A stretch of DNA of 64,000 nt from Devosia sp. (GTDB lineage: Bacteria > Pseudomonadota > Alphaproteobacteria > Rhizobiales > Devosiaceae). Both the position numbers and the translations under genes were made by a program. Positions 59,866 to 64,000 of the stretch are shown here, in pieces. The stretch covers positions 92,231 through 156,230 of the forward strand of contig NZ_JAQGJM010000030.1 of NCBI RefSeq assembly GCF_028290625.1, written 5' to 3'. Position 1 is the first letter of the stretch, and each line of letters starts with the position of its first letter. The notes under the pieces were generated by a model. The model made no database searches. It worked only from the letters and a program-made list of their open reading frames with translations, and had not been told where the DNA came from.

Positions 59866-62496
59866 ATGAAGGTCGTGGTCGTTGAGAGTCCGGCTAAAGC
59901 CAAGACAATCAACAAATATTTGGGTTCAGGATACGAAGTCCTGGCCTCGTTCGGCCATGTCCGCGATCTGCCGGCCAAGGACGGCTCGGTGCGTCCCGAC
60001 GAAGATTTTGCCATGTCCTGGGAGGTCGATACCGCCTCCAAGAAGCGCATTGCCGACATTGCCAACGCCCTCAAGGGCGCCGATGAACTGATCCTCGCAA
60101 CCGATCCGGATCGCGAAGGCGAAGCCATTTCCTGGCACGTGCTCGATGTGCTGCGCCAGAAAAAGGCGCTCAAGAAGGACACACCCGTCCGCCGCGTGCT
60201 GTTCAACGCCATCACCAAGGATGCCGTCACCGCCGCGATGCTGATTCCGCGCGATATCGACCAGCCCCTGGTCGATGCCTATCTGGCGCGCCGCGCGCTC
60301 GACTACCTCGTCGGCTTCACCCTCTCGCCGATTCTGTGGCGCAAGCTGCCGGGCTCTCGTTCGGCCGGCCGCGTGCAGTCGGTTGCCCTGCGCATCGTCT
60401 GCGATCGCGAATCCGAAATCGAAAAGTTCAAGGCCGATGAATATTGGTCGGTCGAAGCCAAGCTGGCCCAGGCCGGCAAGAGCTTCCTCGCCCGCCTCTA
60501 TTCCGTCGATGGCAAGAAGACCGACAAGCTCGGCATCAAGACCGGCGAGAACGCCGCCGAACTGAAGGCGCTGATCGAAGCCGGCCAGTTCAACGTCTCC
60601 TCCGTCGACAAGAAGCCGACCAAGCGCAATCCGTATGCACCCTTCACCACGTCGAGCCTGCAGCAAGACGCTTCCTCGCGCCTTGGCCTCAGCCCGTCGC
60701 GCACCATGCAGATCGCCCAGCGCCTCTACGAGGACGGGTTGATCACCTATATGCGAACCGACGCCGTGCAGATGGCCCCCGAGGGTATCGCCATGGCCCG
60801 CAGCGCCATCGGCAAGTTCTATGGCGACGACTACCTGCCGGAAAAGGCGCGCATCTATCAGACCAAGGCCAAGAACGCCCAGGAGGCGCACGAGGCCATC
60901 CGCCCGACCGATATGTTTAAGAAGCCCGAGGCACTGCATCTCGATGCTGACCAGTCCAAGCTCTACGGCCTGATCTGGCGCCGCACTCTGGCGTCGCAGA
61001 TGAAGTCCGCCGAAATCGACCGCACCACCGTCGATATCGCCGTCAACGTCCCCGGCCGCGCCGTCGAACTGCGCGCCATCGGCTCGGTCGTCACCTTCCC
61101 CGGCTTCCTCGCGCTCTACGGCGTCGAGGCCAAGTCGGATGAGGACGAGGTCGACGAGGACAGCCGCGAACTCCCCGCCCTCGCGGTCGGTGACAAGCCC
61201 AAACTGCAGGCCGTCGAGATCGAGCAGCATTTCACCCAGCCGCCGCCGCGCTATTCCGAAGCCAGCCTGATCAAGAAGATGGAAGAGCTCGGCATCGGCC
61301 GGCCGTCCACCTATGCGGCGACCCTGACCACCCTCAAGGACCGCGACTACGTCAAGCTCGAAGGCAAGGCGCTGCATCCCGAGGATCGCGGCCGCATCGT
61401 CACGGCGTTCCTTGAGAGCTTCTTCAACCGCTATGTCGAATACGGCTTCACCGCCAATCTCGAAGAGCAACTCGACCAAGTCTCGGCCGGCGAGATCGAC
61501 TACAAGACCGTGCTGCGCGATTTCTGGACCGAGTTCTCGCGCCACACCGCGGAAATCAAGGACCTTCGCGTCACCGAGGTGCTCGACGCACTCAACGACC
61601 TGCTGCAGGACCACATCTTCCCGCCCAAGCCCGATGGCGGCGACCGCCGGCTGTGCCCCACCTGCGGCACTGGCCAGCTCTCGCTGAAACTGGGCAAATA
61701 CGGCGCCTTCATCGGCTGCTCGAACTATCCCGAATGCAAGCACACCATGCAGCTTTCGGACGCCGCCACTGGCCAGTCCTCGGAAGCCGCCGCCGGCGAT
61801 GGCATCCTGGGCACCGATCCCGCTTCGGGCGAGGAAGTCCACCTCAAGACCGGCCGTTTTGGCCCCTATGTCCAGCTCGGCGATGGCAAGGAGCCCAAGC
61901 GCTCATCCCTGCCCAAGGGCTGGGAGCCCACGGCGCTGACACTCGATAAGGCCCTGCAACTGCTCTCGCTGCCGCGCGATGTCGGCCTGCACCCCGATGG
62001 CGGCCTGCCTATCGTGGCTGGCCTCGGCCGTTACGGCCCGTTCATCCTGCATGACGGCAAATATGCCAACCTGCCGGACGTCGAAGAGATCTTCACCGTC
62101 GGCCTCAACCGCGCCGTCGACCTGCTCGCCCAAAAGGCCGCTGGCGGCTTCAAGCGCGGTGGCTCGGCCGTAGCCGCCATCGCGACCTTCGAGCACGATA
62201 ACGGCCCCATCACCGTCCGCGGCGGCAAATACGGTCCCTATGTCAACCAGGGCAAGATCAACGCCACCATCCCCAAGGACGTGGCCCCAGAAGCCGTGAC
62301 ACTGGAGCAGGCTCTCGGCTGGATCGCCGCCCGCGCCGAAGCCACCGGCGCAAAGGTCAAGAAGGCCCCGGCGAAAAAGGCTGCCGCCAAGAAGCCGGCG
62401 GCAAAGAAGGCCACGACGACGGCGGCTAAAAAGCCTGCTGCCAAGAAGCCCGCAGCCAAAAAAACGACCGTCGCCGACGAAGACGTGCCGTTCTAG
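59866..62496 (+). CDS. topA: DNA topoisomerase I
   Basis: Relaxes negative supercoils. It has 876 residues. TOPRIM domain at the start (VVVESPAKAKTINKYLG, ATDPDREGEA), active-site Tyr in LITYMRTDAVQ at about residue 298, SKPSTYA-type GRPSTYAATL. One C4 zinc motif is CPTCGTG...CSNYPEC near 607. Several topoisomerase C-terminal repeats follow, and the last 45 residues are Lys/Ala-rich with repeated AKKPAAKK units, a nucleic-acid-binding tail as seen in alphaproteobacteria. Confidence 0.96.
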   Translation: MKVVVVESPAKAKTINKYLGSGYEVLASFGHVRDLPAKDGSVRPDEDFAMSWEVDTASKKRIADIANALKGADELILATDPDREGEAISWHVLDVLRQKKALKKDTPVRRVLFNAITKDAVTAAMLIPRDIDQPLVDAYLARRALDYLVGFTLSPILWRKLPGSRSAGRVQSVALRIVCDRESEIEKFKADEYWSVEAKLAQAGKSFLARLYSVDGKKTDKLGIKTGENAAELKALIEAGQFNVSSVDKKPTKRNPYAPFTTSSLQQDASSRLGLSPSRTMQIAQRLYEDGLITYMRTDAVQMAPEGIAMARSAIGKFYGDDYLPEKARIYQTKAKNAQEAHEAIRPTDMFKKPEALHLDADQSKLYGLIWRRTLASQMKSAEIDRTTVDIAVNVPGRAVELRAIGSVVTFPGFLALYGVEAKSDEDEVDEDSRELPALAVGDKPKLQAVEIEQHFTQPPPRYSEASLIKKMEELGIGRPSTYAATLTTLKDRDYVKLEGKALHPEDRGRIVTAFLESFFNRYVEYGFTANLEEQLDQVSAGEIDYKTVLRDFWTEFSRHTAEIKDLRVTEVLDALNDLLQDHIFPPKPDGGDRRLCPTCGTGQLSLKLGKYGAFIGCSNYPECKHTMQLSDAATGQSSEAAAGDGILGTDPASGEEVHLKTGRFGPYVQLGDGKEPKRSSLPKGWEPTALTLDKALQLLSLPRDVGLHPDGGLPIVAGLGRYGPFILHDGKYANLPDVEEIFTVGLNRAVDLLAQKAAGGFKRGGSAVAAIATFEHDNGPITVRGGKYGPYVNQGKINATIPKDVAPEAVTLEQALGWIAARAEATGAKVKKAPAKKAAAKKPAAKKATTTAAKKPAAKKPAAKKTTVADEDVPF

Positions 62497-62508
62497 GTCC
62501 GAGGAGCA

Positions 62509-62644
62509 CCCCTCATCCGCCCTTCGGGCACCTTCTCCCGCAAGGGGAGAAGGGGACAGCACTGAACCCTCAGTCGTCACCCCTCTCCCCTTGCGGGAGA
62601 GGGACAGACTATTCTGCGTTCAGCAGAATAGTCAGGGTGAGGGG
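62509..62644. repeat. 136-base nested palindrome, family B copy 2
   Basis: Same plan as the copy at 43714: CCCCTCA to TGAGGGG ends, CCTTCTCCC/GGGAGAAGG and CCCTCTCCC/GGGAGAGGG hairpins, then GACTATTCTGC/GCAGAATAGTC (62607-62633) around the loop GTTCA. It lies between the convergent stops of topA and the dipeptidase. Confidence 0.85.
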
Positions 62645-62646
62645 TT

Positions 62647-63687
62647 CTACCCGATCGTCCGCTCCAGCACCGACATCCAGTTCCCCAGCGCGATCTTGCC
62701 GACCAGCTCCTCGCCATAGCCCTTGTCCAGCAGCGCCTGCAGCAGCTTCTGCACGCCGGTGATGTCCCCGATCGCCGCAGGCATCATCGCCCCGTCGAAA
62801 TCCGATCCCAGCGCCACGCCATCCTCGCCCAGCGCCTCCACCAGCGCATCGACATGGCGCACCATCACTTCGATCTCGGTATCGGCGATGAACTTCCCAT
62901 CCGGCCGCAAAAACCCGACGGCATAGTTCAGCCCCACCACGCCCTTGCTTTCCGCAATCGCGGCGAGCTGCCAATCCACCAGATTGCGCGCATGCGGGCA
63001 GATCGCGTGCACATTGGAATGCGTCGCCACGATTGGCCTGTCGCTGATCGCCGCCACATCGCGGAACCCTGCCGCATTGAGATGCGACATATCGAGCATC
63101 ACGCCCATGCGGTTGCACGCCCGCACCAGTTCCTTGCCGGCCTCGGTCAGCCCTGGCCCAATATCGGGATCGACATTGTGCCGGAACGGCACCCCGGTCG
63201 CGAACGCATTGGCGCGGCTCCACACCAACCCGACCGACCGCAGCCCGGCGGCATAGAGCACATCCAGCGACCGGAAATTTGTATCGATCGCCTCGGCGCC
63301 CTCGATGTGGAACACCGATGCCAGCGTCCCCGCCTCGATCGCGGCGCGCAGTTCGCCAGCACTGCGGCAAACCGCCAGCGCCCCCGCCCGCTCCAGCCGC
63401 AGCAGAATCGACGCCATGCCGGTGGTCGACACCTGCGCATCCGCCCAGGCCAGTTGCGGCGGCAGCTTGTCGCTCAGCACTCCAGCCACCGGCGGGGGGC
63501 CCTCCCTCAGCGGCGGCGGGAACATCGCGAAAAATCCACCGACCATCCCCCCGACCTTGGCTCGCGGCAGGTCGATATGCGCCCCCGCCATGCCCTCGAT
63601 AAACGGTTTTTCCTTATCCGCCCCCTCCGCCATCCACAGCTTGAGCAGCGTATCGTTGTGACCGTCGAAGAAAGGAATATTGGGCAT
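62647..63687 (-). CDS. Membrane dipeptidase (peptidase M19)
   Basis: 346 residues, no signal peptide. The zinc site starts with FFDGHNDTL (His10, Asp12), the bridging Glu is in FHIEGAEAID, and further His are in MLDMSHLN and ATHSNVHAICPHARN. This is the renal-dipeptidase family; it hydrolyses dipeptides, possibly with D-amino acids. It converges on topA across repeat B2. Confidence 0.93.
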   Translation of the reverse strand: MPNIPFFDGHNDTLLKLWMAEGADKEKPFIEGMAGAHIDLPRAKVGGMVGGFFAMFPPPLREGPPPVAGVLSDKLPPQLAWADAQVSTTGMASILLRLERAGALAVCRSAGELRAAIEAGTLASVFHIEGAEAIDTNFRSLDVLYAAGLRSVGLVWSRANAFATGVPFRHNVDPDIGPGLTEAGKELVRACNRMGVMLDMSHLNAAGFRDVAAISDRPIVATHSNVHAICPHARNLVDWQLAAIAESKGVVGLNYAVGFLRPDGKFIADTEIEVMVRHVDALVEALGEDGVALGSDFDGAMMPAAIGDITGVQKLLQALLDKGYGEELVGKIALGNWMSVLERTIG

Positions 63688-64000
63688 GGGGGGACCTGAA
63701 TTTGCGCTGTGCTACAGATAGGGCCAACCCGCCGCCCGGCCAACCCTCTTGATTGGCGCGTCGCTATTGCTGACGAGCCGCAAGCTTGAGCCTTGCACGG
63801 CGCAAAGACACAACAAACTCGGTGTCACCCGGCGCAGGTCGGGCCACCCCTGCCGCAAGGTCATCGCGAAACACCATTCTGCCACGTCCTCGTGGTTCGA
63901 GGGTCGCTGCGCTCCCACCTCACCATGAGGACTACTGGGGCAGTGAAATCTATTGAGACAGCGATACCCGATGAAACGCCGCAATTCTCTCAGTAGCCCT
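63688..64000. other. Terminal gap with a small palindromic repeat
   Basis: 313 bases upstream of the dipeptidase, open to the window edge. No convincing gene; a minus-strand frame at 63712-63984 runs through a repeat. The promoter of the dipeptidase gene should lie in the left part. Confidence 0.55.
63886..63932. repeat. Palindromic repeat near window end
   Basis: GTCCTCGTGG and its imperfect complement CCATGAGGAC enclose about 25 bases containing GGTCGCTGCGCTCCC. The form GTCCTCATGGTGAGG...CGAACCATGAGGAC is one I recognise as a widespread alphaproteobacterial intergenic repeat. Single copy in this window. Confidence 0.6.

Noticed and set aside
59926..61842. 638-codon minus-strand frame opposite topA
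   Set aside because: TopA motifs are clear on the plus strand; the opposite frame shows only low-complexity Gly/Asp/Val text.

Overview
The window reads as chromosomal DNA of a GC-rich alphaproteobacterium of the order Hyphomicrobiales; a Devosia-like genus is my best guess, inferred from gene content and not from any search. Pointers are the dusB-ntrB-ntrC / ntrY-ntrX / hfq-hflX block, the fused ispDF gene, a pyruvate dehydrogenase E1-beta with its own lipoyl domain, a pyrB-pyrC' pair whose second member has lost the dihydroorotase metal motif, the malic enzyme-phosphotransacetylase fusion, and abundant palindromic intergenic repeats of alphaproteobacterial type.

Region 1 (1-4012) is the end of a Tn5053/Tn7-like transposon: a 5'-truncated tniA (DD35E transposase), tniB (AAA+ ATPase) and tniQ (target selector), then a convergent ArsR-type winged-helix gene, and a terminus with four copies of a TniA-type binding repeat ending at about 4012. 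Region 2 (4117-17037) is core: mazG, hflX, hfq, ntrX, ntrY, a PfkB sugar kinase sitting between the two Ntr systems, ntrC, ntrB and dusB, then divergent ispDF and cinA. Region 3 (17233-28366, nearly all minus strand) is a long, tightly packed pyruvate dehydrogenase and lipoate run: ftsB-like, pdhA, pdhB, pdhC, lpdA, lipA and ratA, with small unrecognised genes in each pdh junction and a tandem pair of SGNH hydrolases. Region 4 (28631-43712) holds a Dabb protein, maeB, a CSS-EAL phosphodiesterase, aspS, rnd, ppx-ppk-hdaA-perM and purM-purN. Region 5 (43952-54271) holds an EamA exporter, a papain-like protein, gatB, two acetyltransferases, chorismate mutase, a YjhX-like gene, a pentapeptide-repeat protein, gatA, two small secreted Cys proteins, gatC and a degenerate metallo-hydrolase. 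Region 6 (54342-63687) holds ruvX, a DUF2442-HTH protein, pyrB, pyrC', plsY, dprA, topA and a membrane dipeptidase.

The genes combine into a few themes. Nitrogen and RNA regulation: NtrBC, NtrYX, Hfq. Pyruvate oxidation with its own lipoate maturation: PdhABC, Lpd, LipA. tRNA-dependent amidation: AspRS with GatCAB, the three gat genes being scattered over 8 kb. Nucleotide synthesis: purMN, pyrBC'. Polyphosphate turnover: ppk/ppx. Many neighbouring genes overlap as ATGA, GTGA or TTGA, so translational coupling is common.

The most unusual material is the transposon end with its regulator, several families of nested intergenic palindromes (including one that folds as a three-way junction and one with compensatory stem changes between two copies), small unknown genes intercalated in the pdh and gat operons, an NtrX lacking key ATPase residues, and a YjhX-like gene without an adjacent yjhQ. 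I saw no rRNA, tRNA or CRISPR array.
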